DNA of 47,693 bases, taken from an uncultured Bacteroidales bacterium. GTDB lineage: Bacteria > Bacteroidota > Bacteroidia > Bacteroidales > Muribaculaceae. A program made the translations under genes and the position numbers. The notes beneath the pieces are model-generated. The model saw nothing but the letters and a program-made list of their open reading frames with translations, was not told where the DNA came from and did no database searches. The stretch spans positions 1 to 47,693 of the forward strand of contig UQMZ01000028.1 in NCBI GenBank assembly GCA_900542185.1, written 5' to 3'. Below, piece by piece: positions 39,485 through 47,693 of the stretch (its first letter is position 1; every line of letters starts with the position of its first letter).

Positions 39485-39515
39485 CAAAGTTATATCTTTT
39501 TCACGAATCTGCAAA
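39485..39515 (-). promoter_or_regulatory. promoter of ABC-permease-GntR operon
   Basis: Minus strand TTTG, 19 bp, TAACTTTG: a perfect consensus. The downstream edge touches the palindrome at 39466-39483. Confidence 0.88.
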
Positions 39516-39564
39516 ATAAAATGAACATTTTTCAAAAAAATATTAAAATATCGACTTTATTCGT

Positions 39565-39572
39565 TATCTTTG
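39565..39572 (+). promoter_or_regulatory. -7 promoter element of the phosphohexomutase gene
   Basis: TATCTTTG predicts a start near 39579 and a leader of about 214 nt, long for this window. The -33 region lacks a clear TTTG. Confidence 0.55.
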
Positions 39573-39589
39573 TGTTTGTATTGACAGAA

Positions 39590-39663
39590 AGGCGCATATA
39601 TGGCGCACATATAATGCGCAAATGCGTATATAAAGCGTAAATGCGTATTATAATGCGTAAATG
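39590..39663 (+). repeat. degenerate 19-21-bp tandem repeats in the mutase leader
   Basis: Units GCGCACATATAATGCGCAAAT, GCGTATATAAAGCGTAAAT and GCGTATTATAATGCGTAAAT follow one another after a partial GCGCATATATG. Each has GCG...GCG ends around an AT-rich core. They precede a perfect CTGCGCC-GGA-GGCGCAG hairpin (39701-39717). The rest of 39443-39792 holds the ABC promoter region described separately. Confidence 0.7.
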
Positions 39664-39700
39664 AAGGAATTGCATGCCCATGTCGCGGAGCCGTTCCGTT

Positions 39701-39717
39701 CTGCGCCGGAGGCGCAG
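39701..39717 (+). promoter_or_regulatory. leader hairpin before the phosphohexomutase
   Basis: CTGCGCC pairs with GGCGCAG around a GGA triloop. It lies 75 bp before the start codon in a locally GC-rich patch within an otherwise AT-rich leader, so it may be an RNA control element. There is no T-run. Confidence 0.5.
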
Positions 39718-39792
39718 CCTCATCCGTAGCCGCCGGCACAGCGCTATGCGCCATTGATAAAAAGACAAATAGAAAAGAATAATATATAACCC

Positions 39793-41544
39793 ATGAGTAA
39801 CGAAACATTATTGAAAGAAGTTACGGCAAAAGCCCAGGCATGGCTTAGCCCGGAGTACGACGAGAATACCCGTAAGGAAGTGCAGGCGCTTCTTGACGCC
39901 GAGGACAAGACCCCGCTTATCGAGGCCTTCTACAAGGATCTGGAATTCGGTACGGGCGGTCTGCGCGGCATTATGGGTGCCGGTTCCAACCGCATGAACC
40001 GCTACACCGTAGGCGCAGCCACACAGGGACTTGCCAACTACCTGAAGGACTGCTTCAAGGAGCTGCCTCAGATTTCGGTAGCCGTAGGCCATGACGTGCG
40101 TCATCACAGCCGCGAGTTCGCCGAGCTTACAGCCGACATCTTCAGCGCCAACGGCATCAAGGTTTATCTGTTCGACGGTCCCTGCCCCACTCCCGAGGTC
40201 AGCTACGCCATCCGCAAGTTAGGATGCCAGAGCGGCGTCATGGTCACCGCAAGCCACAACCCCAAGGAGTACAACGGCTATAAGGCATACTGGAGCGACG
40301 GCGCACAGATGATCTCGCCCCACGACGTCAAGACCATCGAGTATGTCAATCAGATCAAGAGCAACGACCAGATCAAGTGGGAGCCTAATAAGGATCTGAT
40401 CCAGTCCATAGGCAAGGATATCGACGAGCAGTTCCTGGCCGACATCCACACCCTCAGCCTCGACCCCGAGGCCGACAAGCGCCACAAGGACATGAAGATT
40501 GTCTACACCCCGATCCACGGCACCGGCCTGCGCCTGATGTACGACTCTCTGAAGCTCTGGGGCTTCGAGAACGTAATCCACGTTCCGGCACAGGACATCC
40601 AGGACGGCGACTTCCCCACTGTCGTTTCGCCTAACCCCGAGAACTCGGAGGCCATGCACATGGCCGTGGAGAAAGCCAAGGAGACAGGCGCAAGCCTCGT
40701 GATGGCTTCCGACCCCGACGCCGACCGCGTAGGTCTCGTTGTCCGCGACAAGGAAGGCAACTACCAGCTCGTGAACGGCAATCAGATCTGCATGCTCCTT
40801 ATATATTACATCATCACCAAGAATGTGGAGAGCAATCTGCTCAACGGCACCGAATATGTGGTGAAGACCATCGTCACCACCGAGACCATCAAGCGTATAG
40901 CCGAGGCCAACGGCGTGAAGTGTTTCGACTGCTTCACCGGCTTCAAGTGGATCGCCAACGTGATGCGCGACATGGAGACCCAGGGCCGTTACCTTGGCGG
41001 AGGCGAGGAGAGCTATGGTTTCCTGGCCGAGACATTCGTACGCGACAAGGACTCCATATCAGCCAACTCGCTGGTGGCCGAGTGCGCCGCATGGGCTGCC
41101 GACAAGGGCATGAACCTCTACGAGGTGCTGGTTGACATCTACGCCAAGTATGGCTTCTCGCGCGAGCGCGGCGTAAGCGTGGTTCGTCCGGGCAAGACCG
41201 GCGCAGAGGAAATAGTGGCCATGATGAAGAACTTCCGCGAGAATCCTCCCAAGACCCTGGCAGGAAGCAAGGTTACGGTCATCAAGGACTACAGCGACCT
41301 CAACTGCCGCAACCTCATCACAGGCGAGGTGACCAAGCTGGAGTTCCCCACCACGTCCAACGTGCTGCAGTTCTTCACCGAGGCCGGCGACAAGGTTTCG
41401 GTTCGCCCCTCCGGTACGGAGCCCAAGATCAAGTTCTATGTCGAGGTGCGCGAGGACATGAAGGACAAGGCCGATTACGAGGCTACCGTTCTCAAGGCCG
41501 AGAAGCATATCGACCAGGTACTGGAAGACCTTGGTGTTAAATAA
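39793..41544 (+). CDS. phospho-sugar mutase (phosphoglucomutase/phosphomannomutase family)
   Basis: 583 residues, the length of the PgcA/human-PGM2-like branch. Active-site phosphoserine Ser154 in VTASHNPKEYNGYK. The metal loop is DPDADR (307-312). The sugar-binding loop GGGEESYGF and the C-terminal phosphate-binding RPSGTEPKIKFY complete the set. It interconverts hexose 1- and 6-phosphates, linking glycolysis to cell-wall and glycan precursors. The exact sugar specificity cannot be settled here. It is followed 26 bp later by the flavin reductase on the same strand, ending in a shared terminator. Confidence 0.95.
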   Translation: MSNETLLKEVTAKAQAWLSPEYDENTRKEVQALLDAEDKTPLIEAFYKDLEFGTGGLRGIMGAGSNRMNRYTVGAATQGLANYLKDCFKELPQISVAVGHDVRHHSREFAELTADIFSANGIKVYLFDGPCPTPEVSYAIRKLGCQSGVMVTASHNPKEYNGYKAYWSDGAQMISPHDVKTIEYVNQIKSNDQIKWEPNKDLIQSIGKDIDEQFLADIHTLSLDPEADKRHKDMKIVYTPIHGTGLRLMYDSLKLWGFENVIHVPAQDIQDGDFPTVVSPNPENSEAMHMAVEKAKETGASLVMASDPDADRVGLVVRDKEGNYQLVNGNQICMLLIYYIITKNVESNLLNGTEYVVKTIVTTETIKRIAEANGVKCFDCFTGFKWIANVMRDMETQGRYLGGGEESYGFLAETFVRDKDSISANSLVAECAAWAADKGMNLYEVLVDIYAKYGFSRERGVSVVRPGKTGAEEIVAMMKNFRENPPKTLAGSKVTVIKDYSDLNCRNLITGEVTKLEFPTTSNVLQFFTEAGDKVSVRPSGTEPKIKFYVEVREDMKDKADYEATVLKAEKHIDQVLEDLGVK

Positions 41545-41570
41545 GGTGTAAACAACCTCACCGACACTAT

Positions 41571-42167
41571 ATGTCTAAAATCTCATGGCGCCCCGGAACG
41601 ATGGTCTACCCCGTTCCGGCGGCGCTTGTTTCCGTAGGCGCCACGCCCGACGAATGGAACCTGCTGACGGTGGCGTGGATAGGCACGGTCTGTTCCGATC
41701 CGGCAATGCTCTCCATATCGGTGCGTCCCGAACGCCATTCATTCTCCTTGATCGAAAAGACCGGCGAGTTCACCGTTAACCTCACCACCGTGGATATGGC
41801 CCGCAGCGTTGACTGGTGCGGCGTACGAAGCGGCGCGCAGTACGACAAATGGAAGGAGACCGGCCTTGTCCCGATTCCCGGCGAGAAGGTAAAGTCTCCC
41901 ACCGTGGAACAGAGCCCGCTCAGCATCGAGTGTGTGGTGCGGTCCAAGACCGACCTCGGAACGCACACCATGTTTCTTGCCGAAGTAGTGAACGTGCGCG
42001 CCGACAGCAGGTATATGGACCCCGAGACAGGCCGCTTCATGCTCGAAAAGGCCAATCTGCTCGCTTACGTCCACGGCCACTATTACGCATTGGGCGACAT
42101 GATAGGCAAATTCGGCTTCTCCGTCCAGAAGAAAAAGCCGGAAACGACAAAGAAGAAAAAGAAATAA
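41571..42167 (+). CDS. flavin reductase family protein (FMN-binding split barrel)
   Basis: 198 residues. Pattern PVPAALVSVGATPDEWNLLTVAWIGTVCSDPAMLSISVRPERHSFSLIEKTGEFTVNL followed by DWCGVRSGAQYDKW is typical of the flavin-reductase-like family, which binds FMN as a dimer. The C-terminal tail is a Lys-rich stretch ending in six lysines. Its specific reaction is unknown. It is co-transcribed with the mutase and ends before a clear terminator at 42193. Confidence 0.9.
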   Translation: MSKISWRPGTMVYPVPAALVSVGATPDEWNLLTVAWIGTVCSDPAMLSISVRPERHSFSLIEKTGEFTVNLTTVDMARSVDWCGVRSGAQYDKWKETGLVPIPGEKVKSPTVEQSPLSIECVVRSKTDLGTHTMFLAEVVNVRADSRYMDPETGRFMLEKANLLAYVHGHYYALGDMIGKFGFSVQKKKPETTKKKKK

Positions 42168-42192
42168 GGCCGCCGAAGCTAACGAATAATTC

Positions 42193-42225
42193 AGGCTCCG
42201 TTCCGTTTTAAGGGATGGAGCCTTT
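42193..42225 (+). terminator. terminator of the mutase-flavin reductase operon
   Basis: AGGCTCC (42193-42199) pairs with GGAGCCT (42217-42223), and partial pairing continues inward. TTTGCTTTG follows on the plus strand. It is 26 bp past the stop codon. Confidence 0.8.
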
Positions 42226-42309
42226 GCTTTGTCGACGATTGTACAGATTATCCATGAGGCATTGAGACAACCGACGCCGAGACAATTGTTAACATTGTTA
42301 ACGACTCCT

Positions 42310-42340
42310 TTTGTATATTGAAAAATTTATCGTAACTTTG
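42310..42340 (+). promoter_or_regulatory. promoter of the class A PBP gene
   Basis: TTTG, 19 bp, TAACTTTG: a perfect consensus. Just upstream is a tandem ATTGTTAAC repeat (about 42284-42302) that contains two GTTAAC palindromes and could be an operator. Confidence 0.88.
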
Positions 42341-42394
42341 CTAAACGGATTGGAGTATGCGAACTTTTGTTGAGACTCCGGCCCAGCGATTGAT

Positions 42395-44875
42395 ATGGCA
42401 AAACAGGACAATAGCGACAATCTATACGACCTTGACGAACAGTTTGCGCCCCGCAACGGCCGCAAGCACCGCCGCAACCGCACCCTGGTGAAATGGTTGT
42501 GGATATCTTTTCTGTCCTTGGGATTCCTCATCCTGTTCCTTATGCTGCTCATATACAACGGCGTGATAGGATACATGCCTCCCATCGAGGAGCTTGAGGA
42601 CCCGCACGACAAACTCGCGTCGTTGGTCTATGCCAGCGACGATTCGGAACTGGGACGTTACTATTACGGCTCGGGCAACCGTGTCTATACCGACTACAAC
42701 GGTATTTCACCCCACGTCATCAACGCCCTGGTGGCCACCGAGGACGTCCGCTTCCGCGAGCATTCCGGCATCGATTTCAAGGCCCTGGGACGTACGGCCA
42801 TCAAGACATTCCTGATGGGCGACAAGTCGTCGGGCGGTGCATCCACCATAACCCAGCAGCTGGCCAAGCAGCTCTATTCCGAACCAAGCTCCAACCTGCT
42901 GAAACGCGCGCTGCAGAAACCCATCGAATGGATGATAGCCGTCAAGCTGGAACGCTTCTACACCAAGGACGAGATCATCAACATGTATCTCAACCGTTTT
43001 GACTTCCTCAACAACGCAGTGGGAATCAAGACGGCGGCCAACGTATATTTCGGCAAGGAACCGCGCGACCTTGAGATCCATGAGGCAGCCATGCTGATTG
43101 GCATGCTTAAGAACCCGAGTTACTACAATCCACTGCGCCACGAGGAGCGCACGCAGCAGCGCCGCAACGTGGTGTTCGACCAGATGGTCAAGGCGGGATT
43201 CATAACTCAGTCTCAGCGCGATTCGCTCGCGGCCCTTCCCCTCGGCCTCGATTATCATAAGGTGGACCACAAGGAGGGAGGCTCACCCTATCTGCGCGAG
43301 GAGATCCGCCGTCTTATGACGGCCAAGAAGCCTGTGCGCCCCAAACGCGGCGATTATGCCGACAAATCCTCTTACCTCATAGCCCTCGGAGCCTACAACA
43401 CCGACTCAACCGCATGGGAACAGAATCCGCTGTACGGCTGGATTCTCAAGAACCCCAAGCCCGACGGATCGTATTACAACCTGTATACCGACGGTCTGCG
43501 CATACACACCACCATCGACCCGACCATGCAGCGTTATGCCGAGGAGGCAGTGTACGAGCATCTTGGCGGATACCTCCAGCCGGCTTTCGAGCGCGAGAAA
43601 CATGGATCCCCGACGGGACCGTACACCACCAATCCAAATGAGCTGAGCCGTGCCGGCGTGCAGCGGCTCATCAAGAACGCCATCCGCCAGACCGAGCGCT
43701 ACCGCGTCATGAAGCAGGCCGGTGCATCGCAGGAGGAGATAGACAGGGCTTTCCACACCCCCTACACCATGGACATATTCTCCTACGTCAAGAAGACGGT
43801 GAAAGAGAACGGCCGCTCGGTGACACGCATCGTGCCCGGCTCCAAGACGGTGAAAATGACTCCGTACGACTCCCTGCTGTATATGAAGACGGTGCTGCGT
43901 ACCGGCGTCATGAGCATGGATCCGCACTCCGGTTATGTCAAGGCATACGTGGGAGGCCCCGATTTCGCGCATTTCCAGTACGATATGGTATCGCGCGGTA
44001 AACGTCAGATCGGTTCTACGGCCAAGCCCTTCCTGTACACGCTGGCCATGGAACAGGACTACAGCCCCTGCTCAATGTTCTCCAACACGCAGCCTGTGTT
44101 CGGCGGCTGGGCGCCCCGTAACTCCAGCCGTGCGCGTGTGGGCCAGATGGTCGACCTGCGTTGGGCGCTGACCAACTCCAACAACTGGATTTCGGCCCGT
44201 CTGGTACATGAACTCACCCCTGCGGCATTGGCCAGCAAGATGCGTCTGTTCGGCATCACCGGCTACATCGACCCGGTGCTTCCGCTCTGCCTCGGCACGG
44301 TCGACGTACCGGTGGGTCAGATGGTAGGTGCATTCACGGCGTTCTCCAACCAGGGCATCCGCGTCGATCCGGTGTTCGTCACCCGCATAGAGGACAACCA
44401 GGGCAACCTGATTTACTCCGCCGTGCCTCACCGCACCGAGGTGATGAGCGAGGACGCCTATTATAAGATAGTGTCCATATTGCTGAATGTGGTCGACTCC
44501 GGTACGGGCGCCAGCCTGCGCAGCCGATACGGCATACGCGCGCAGATGGGCGGCAAGACCGGTACCACCAACTCCAACTCCGACTCCTGGTTCATGGGAT
44601 TCACCCCCGACCTGGTCACCGGCGTGTGGGTCGGCGGCGAGGAACGCTACATCCACTTCAACTCCATGGCATTCGGTCAGGGCGCACGCGCCGCGCTGCC
44701 TATCTACGGACTGTACATGAAGAAGGTGTATGGCGACCGCAGACTTCCCTATTCGCAGGATACCAAATTTGAATTCCCCGACGGATTCTCGCCCTGCGGC
44801 GACGGCGAATCGCCGTTTGTCCATGTCAGCGACGACTCCGTTCCCGAGGACACCGCCGAGGGAGTGTTCGACTAA
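42395..44875 (+). CDS. class A penicillin-binding protein (PBP1A-type, bifunctional)
   Basis: 826 residues: a basic cytoplasmic tail, one transmembrane helix (about 33-56), a GT51 glycosyltransferase domain (ATEDVRFREHSGIDF with catalytic Glu116; STITQQLAKQLY), and a transpeptidase domain. Transpeptidase motifs are STAK (Ser541, Lys544), SNN (595-597) and KTGT (721-724). Polymerises and cross-links peptidoglycan at the outer face of the inner membrane. All catalytic motifs are intact. Length is usual for Bacteroidales PBP1A. Separated by 60 bp from the biotin protein gene, with no terminator seen between them. Confidence 0.96.
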   Translation: MAKQDNSDNLYDLDEQFAPRNGRKHRRNRTLVKWLWISFLSLGFLILFLMLLIYNGVIGYMPPIEELEDPHDKLASLVYASDDSELGRYYYGSGNRVYTDYNGISPHVINALVATEDVRFREHSGIDFKALGRTAIKTFLMGDKSSGGASTITQQLAKQLYSEPSSNLLKRALQKPIEWMIAVKLERFYTKDEIINMYLNRFDFLNNAVGIKTAANVYFGKEPRDLEIHEAAMLIGMLKNPSYYNPLRHEERTQQRRNVVFDQMVKAGFITQSQRDSLAALPLGLDYHKVDHKEGGSPYLREEIRRLMTAKKPVRPKRGDYADKSSYLIALGAYNTDSTAWEQNPLYGWILKNPKPDGSYYNLYTDGLRIHTTIDPTMQRYAEEAVYEHLGGYLQPAFEREKHGSPTGPYTTNPNELSRAGVQRLIKNAIRQTERYRVMKQAGASQEEIDRAFHTPYTMDIFSYVKKTVKENGRSVTRIVPGSKTVKMTPYDSLLYMKTVLRTGVMSMDPHSGYVKAYVGGPDFAHFQYDMVSRGKRQIGSTAKPFLYTLAMEQDYSPCSMFSNTQPVFGGWAPRNSSRARVGQMVDLRWALTNSNNWISARLVHELTPAALASKMRLFGITGYIDPVLPLCLGTVDVPVGQMVGAFTAFSNQGIRVDPVFVTRIEDNQGNLIYSAVPHRTEVMSEDAYYKIVSILLNVVDSGTGASLRSRYGIRAQMGGKTGTTNSNSDSWFMGFTPDLVTGVWVGGEERYIHFNSMAFGQGARAALPIYGLYMKKVYGDRRLPYSQDTKFEFPDGFSPCGDGESPFVHVSDDSVPEDTAEGVFD

Positions 44876-44935
44876 GCACCTTAATTTTCAATACCATATA
44901 AATTAAGACCAAAAAAACACAAAACCGAGAATATT

Positions 44936-47341
44936 ATGGCAAAGAAGCTTCAAATTCGAGACCTGACTCTTCGCGACGGACAGCAGTCACTGTTCGCGAC
45001 GCGCCTGAAACAGGAAAACGTTGACAAGCTGCTCCCCCTGTACCGGGAGGCTAAGTTCTATATCATGGAAGTGTGGGGAGGCGCAGTGCCCGACTCCGTG
45101 ATGCGCTACTTAGGCGAGTCCCCCTGGGACCGTCTGCGCGCATGCTCCAAGGAAATGAAGGGCATCTCCCTTCTGTCCGCCCTGTCGCGCGGCCGCAACC
45201 TGTTCGGATACGTTCCCTATCCCGACAGCGTGCTCGAAGGCTTCTACAAGAAAGCCATTGAGAACGGTCTGAACGTGATGCGTATCTTCGACGCTCTCAA
45301 CGACATCAACAACATCAAGGGTTCCATCCGCATGATCAACGAATTGGGCGGCATATCCGACACCGCCGTATGCTATACCGTCGATCCCAAGGGAACACCT
45401 GAAAACGAGAAGATATTCACGGACGATTACTTCGTGAACCTGGCTCTGGAAATGGAGAAGTTGGGTGCCAAGATGATCACCGTCAAGGACATGGCCGGTC
45501 TGGTAAGCCCCTCGCGCATCTATTCGCTGATGCCGAAGCTGAAAAAGGCCCTGAAGGTGCCCGTTGACTTCCACACCCACTGCACGCCCGGCTACGGTCT
45601 GGCTTCCGTGCTGACGGCCATCATACAGGGCGTGGACATCGTCGACACCAACATCTGGTGGTTCGGCGGTGGCTCCGCGGCTCCTTCCATCGAGCTTATA
45701 AAGATATTCTGCGACAAACTCGGCGTAGAGGTTGACGCCAACATGGAGGCTGTGGCCAAGATCCGCCACGAGCTCAAGAACGCCCGCAAGGCTCTGGCCG
45801 ACTTCGACCTTAACAAGGACAAATGGCCCAAGGACTTCGACGAGGCCTTCGCAGCCATGCCCAAGGAGATTGACGCCGAATTCGACCGCGCCATCGAGGC
45901 CGCAAAGAACAACAAGGAGGAGGAACTTCTCGATGCCTGCCACAAGATCGAGGCTTACTTCGGACTTCCCAAGCCCAACGAGCTGGTGAAGAACGCCGAG
46001 GTTCCCGGCGGCATGTATTCCAATATGGTGGCCAACCTGCGCGCTCTCGGCGCCGAAGACGTGCTTGAGGATGCAATGGCACTGATCCCGAAGGTGCGCC
46101 GCGATGCAGGTCTCGTGCCTCTCGTTACGCCTACCAGCCAGATCGTGGGTTCGCAGGCCGTGAACCTCGCCATGGACCGCCGCAAGGGCAACGCCGACTA
46201 TACACAGAAGAACAACCAGTTCATCTCGCTCGTGAAGGGAGAGTACGGCACAACTCCCGTGCCCGTTGATCCCAAGTTCCGCGAGCAGATCACAGGCAGC
46301 GCCGAGGAGAAACCCTACGACGTGACGTCATACAAGAAACCGGAGAACCCGAACCTCGACAAGTTCGGCGGCGTGCCCCTGGCAGCCAACGAGGAGGAAT
46401 ATCTGCTTCTCGAGCTTCTCCCCGCCGTGGCCAAGACGTTCCTGACCAACAAGCGCAAGGCCGAATATGAGGCCAACAAGCCTGCCGAGGCTCCTGCCGC
46501 CGCTGCGGCTCAGGCTGCTCCCGCGGCTCAGGCTCCCGCCGGCGACGTGTTCTGCGCTCCCATGGGCGGCAACATCATGGAGATCCGCGTGAAACCGGGC
46601 GACGTGGTCAAGCCGGGCGACGTGGTTCTGGTTTACGAGGCCATGAAGATGGAGAACGACCTGGCCTGCGACAAGGGAGGCAAGGTTAAGCGTGTGCTTG
46701 TGGCCGACGGCGACGTCATGGCCACCGACCAGCCCCTGATCGAGTTCGAGGGCACCGGCGCTCCCGTAGCGGCCGCTCCCGCGCCTGCTGCGGCACCCGC
46801 AGCTCCGGCACCCGCACCCGCGGCCGACGGTCCGGTATTCAACGCTCCGATGGGCGGTACCGTACTCGAAGTCAAGGTTAAGCCCGGCGACGCTGTCAAG
46901 GCCGGTGACACCCTGCTGGTGTACGAGGCAATGAAGATGGAGAACAACCTGGCCAGCGACCGTGAGGGAGTTATCGCCAAGGTCATGATCGAGGACGGCG
47001 ACGTGATGAGCACCGACCAGCCTCTGTTCCAGTTCGCCGGAGCCGGCGCTCCCGCCGCTGCCAAACCCGCTCCCGCACCCAAGCCGGCAGCCGTCCCGAA
47101 GCCCGTGGCTGCGCCCAAACCCGCGCCTAAGGCCGAGGCTCCCAAGCCCGCGGCTGTGGTGAAGAAAGTGGACATCAACCGCGCATTGCCTTCGGTTGAA
47201 GGCGGCACGGCCGGCAGCAACCCCGTCCCGGAGCATCACGCCGACAACGCGCCGGCGCTGAAGCTCGCTAACGGCACGACACTCCAGATCGACATCAACC
47301 CCGACGGAGGAATCTCGATCAAGATTACAACCGGCAATTAA
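44936..47341 (+). CDS. carboxyltransferase (OadA/PycB type) with two tandem biotinyl domains
   Basis: 801 residues. The N-terminal TIM-barrel carboxyltransferase (IRDLTLRDGQQSLFATRL; TVKDMAGL with the metal-site Lys; DFHTHCTPGYG with the HxH metal site) and the conserved PYC/OADA helical region run to about 530. Two biotinyl/lipoyl domains follow, each preceded by an Ala/Pro linker: Lys571 in EAMKMEND and Lys667 in EAMKMENN. A third Ala/Pro/Lys linker leads to a 60-residue tail ending GGISIKITTGN. It probably moves CO2 between biotin and pyruvate/oxaloacetate or a related acid, in an oxaloacetate-decarboxylase-like sodium pump or a pyruvate carboxylase. No membrane or biotin carboxylase subunit lies in the window. 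Two biotin domains on one polypeptide is unusual. Confidence 0.9.
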   Translation: MAKKLQIRDLTLRDGQQSLFATRLKQENVDKLLPLYREAKFYIMEVWGGAVPDSVMRYLGESPWDRLRACSKEMKGISLLSALSRGRNLFGYVPYPDSVLEGFYKKAIENGLNVMRIFDALNDINNIKGSIRMINELGGISDTAVCYTVDPKGTPENEKIFTDDYFVNLALEMEKLGAKMITVKDMAGLVSPSRIYSLMPKLKKALKVPVDFHTHCTPGYGLASVLTAIIQGVDIVDTNIWWFGGGSAAPSIELIKIFCDKLGVEVDANMEAVAKIRHELKNARKALADFDLNKDKWPKDFDEAFAAMPKEIDAEFDRAIEAAKNNKEEELLDACHKIEAYFGLPKPNELVKNAEVPGGMYSNMVANLRALGAEDVLEDAMALIPKVRRDAGLVPLVTPTSQIVGSQAVNLAMDRRKGNADYTQKNNQFISLVKGEYGTTPVPVDPKFREQITGSAEEKPYDVTSYKKPENPNLDKFGGVPLAANEEEYLLLELLPAVAKTFLTNKRKAEYEANKPAEAPAAAAAQAAPAAQAPAGDVFCAPMGGNIMEIRVKPGDVVKPGDVVLVYEAMKMENDLACDKGGKVKRVLVADGDVMATDQPLIEFEGTGAPVAAAPAPAAAPAAPAPAPAADGPVFNAPMGGTVLEVKVKPGDAVKAGDTLLVYEAMKMENNLASDREGVIAKVMIEDGDVMSTDQPLFQFAGAGAPAAAKPAPAPKPAAVPKPVAAPKPAPKAEAPKPAAVVKKVDINRALPSVEGGTAGSNPVPEHHADNAPALKLANGTTLQIDINPDGGISIKITTGN

Positions 47342-47366
47342 GGATTGCATCATACTTATACAGGTT

Positions 47367-47404
47367 GGGTCTCGCTCCTCGTGATGAAGGGCGAGACCCT
47401 TTTT
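47367..47404 (+). terminator. terminator of the biotin protein gene
   Basis: GGGTCTCGC (47367-47375) pairs with GCGAGACCC (47391-47399), followed by TTTTT (47400-47404). The strongest intrinsic terminator in the window. Confidence 0.92.
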
Positions 47405-47405
47405 A

Positions 47406-47437
47406 TTTGCACGGTTTCAAAAAAATTTGTAACTTTG
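47406..47437 (+). promoter_or_regulatory. rpmE promoter
   Basis: TTTG (47406-47409), 20 bp, TAACTTTG (47430-47437). It overlaps the tail of the preceding terminator. The leader is about 60 nt. Confidence 0.8.
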
Positions 47438-47504
47438 CAGGCCAATTAGTGGGATCGCGACCTGCTAAACAAACTTTTAAATTTTAAAGTACGTACAAAC
47501 TGAA

Positions 47505-47645
47505 ATGAAAAAAGATCTTCATCCCAAGGAGTACCGCGAGGTATGTTTCAAGGACATGTCGAATGACGAGACATTCATCACACGTTCCACTGTGGCTTCG
47601 CGCGAAACAATAGAAATTGACGGCAAGGAGTATCCTCTGGTAAAG
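47505..47645 (+). CDS. rpmE: 50S ribosomal protein L31 type B, 3' end missing
   Basis: The first 47 residues, MKKDLHPKEYREVCFKDMSN and on to GKEYPLVK, match the start of the type B L31 protein, usually about 80-90 residues long. The Cys at residue 14 is not part of the CxxC zinc pair of type A L31, so this is the zinc-free form or its relative. The frame is broken by the adapter at 47646. The last coding base in the contig is 47645. Confidence 0.93.
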
Positions 47646-47693
47646 CTGTCTCTTATACACATCTCCGAGCCCACGAGACTAGCGCTCATCTCG
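47646..47693 (-). other. Nextera-type sequencing adapter (artefact)
   Basis: CTGTCTCTTATACACATCT and the following arm, index (TAGCGCTC) and ATCTCG are the exact reverse complement of positions 1-48. Trim before any analysis. Confidence 0.98.

Noticed and set aside
39557..39808. 83-residue minus-strand frame with a signal-peptide-like N-terminus (MFRYSWVIYYSFLFVF)
   Set aside because: It starts inside the mutase gene and runs through the leader repeats and the mutase promoter; no promoter or ribosome site faces it. The 78-residue frame beside it has the same problem.
46328..47353. 341-residue minus-strand Gly/Arg-rich frame
   Set aside because: It mirrors the Ala/Pro linkers of the biotin protein; composition alone explains it.
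47342..47504. Riboswitch or L31 autoregulatory leader before rpmE
   Set aside because: The space is filled by an intrinsic terminator and a consensus promoter; the remaining leader of about 60 nt shows no clear structure.

Overview
The window is a 47.7-kb assembly contig from a member of the order Bacteroidales. Gene content suggests a Muribaculaceae-like gut bacterium, but the family is my inference. The order call rests on three things. First, many promoters fit the Bacteroides pattern (TTTG, 18-20 bp, TAnnTTTG). Second, there is a NUDIX-type AraR in an arabinose operon. Third, several typical Bacteroidales families are present (Spi/C10 protease, OstA-like protein, DUF5063, DUF4143 ATPase, M18 aminopeptidase). 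Both ends carry the same 48-bp Nextera-type sequencing adapter in opposite orientation (1-48 and 47646-47693), so the biological sequence is 49-47645 and the two terminal genes are cut by the adapter.

Layout, left to right. (1) 49-4567 is an AT-rich accessory region: a truncated lipoprotein, a Spi/C10 cysteine protease lipoprotein with a small secreted partner, and a divergent TPR-transmembrane-HTH regulator-like protein. (2) 4576-6203 holds a single-PAS-domain protein and an AAA/DUF4143 ATPase, preceded by five GGAAC boxes spaced exactly 29 bp apart. (3) 6368-12756 is an envelope/repair operon: parvulin-like lipoprotein, SurA, OstA-like protein and MutL. (4) 12881-20338 is a complete L-arabinose operon: exported mutarotase, sodium symporter, AraR, AraD, AraA and kinase. 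(5) 20562-24812 holds a double-parvulin PPIase and RecQ. (6) 24813-28581 is an AT-rich island with a 181-bp MITE-like palindromic element, a secreted beta-helix protein and a translationally coupled DUF3791/DUF3990/small-protein cassette. (7) 28582-32100 holds clpX, clpP and tig. (8) 32326-36262 holds an M18 aminopeptidase and the yicC-gmk-nadD-DUF5063 operon. (9) 36480-39442 holds an ABC ATPase, permease and GntR repressor, plus a TraB/GumN protein. (10) 39793-47645, on the plus strand, holds a phosphohexomutase, flavin reductase, class A PBP, a carboxyltransferase with two biotinyl domains, and the start of rpmE (L31 type B).

The most interesting stretch is the island between recQ and clpX. 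Its two edges share a repeated block (23 bp plus 10 bp, followed by a similar stem-loop). The left copy of that block is interrupted by the MITE-like element, which is flanked by a TA duplication; the right copy preserves the uninterrupted site. Inside the island, three small genes overlap by ATGA junctions, and the middle one has the features of an ADP-ribosyltransferase-fold protein, which suggests a toxin/antitoxin-like or defence module. Other regulatory candidates are the 29-bp GGAAC array, an 11-bp-phased TCAATC array upstream of the protease operon, an 18-bp palindrome at the ABC-GntR promoter, and a long repeat-bearing leader before the phosphohexomutase.
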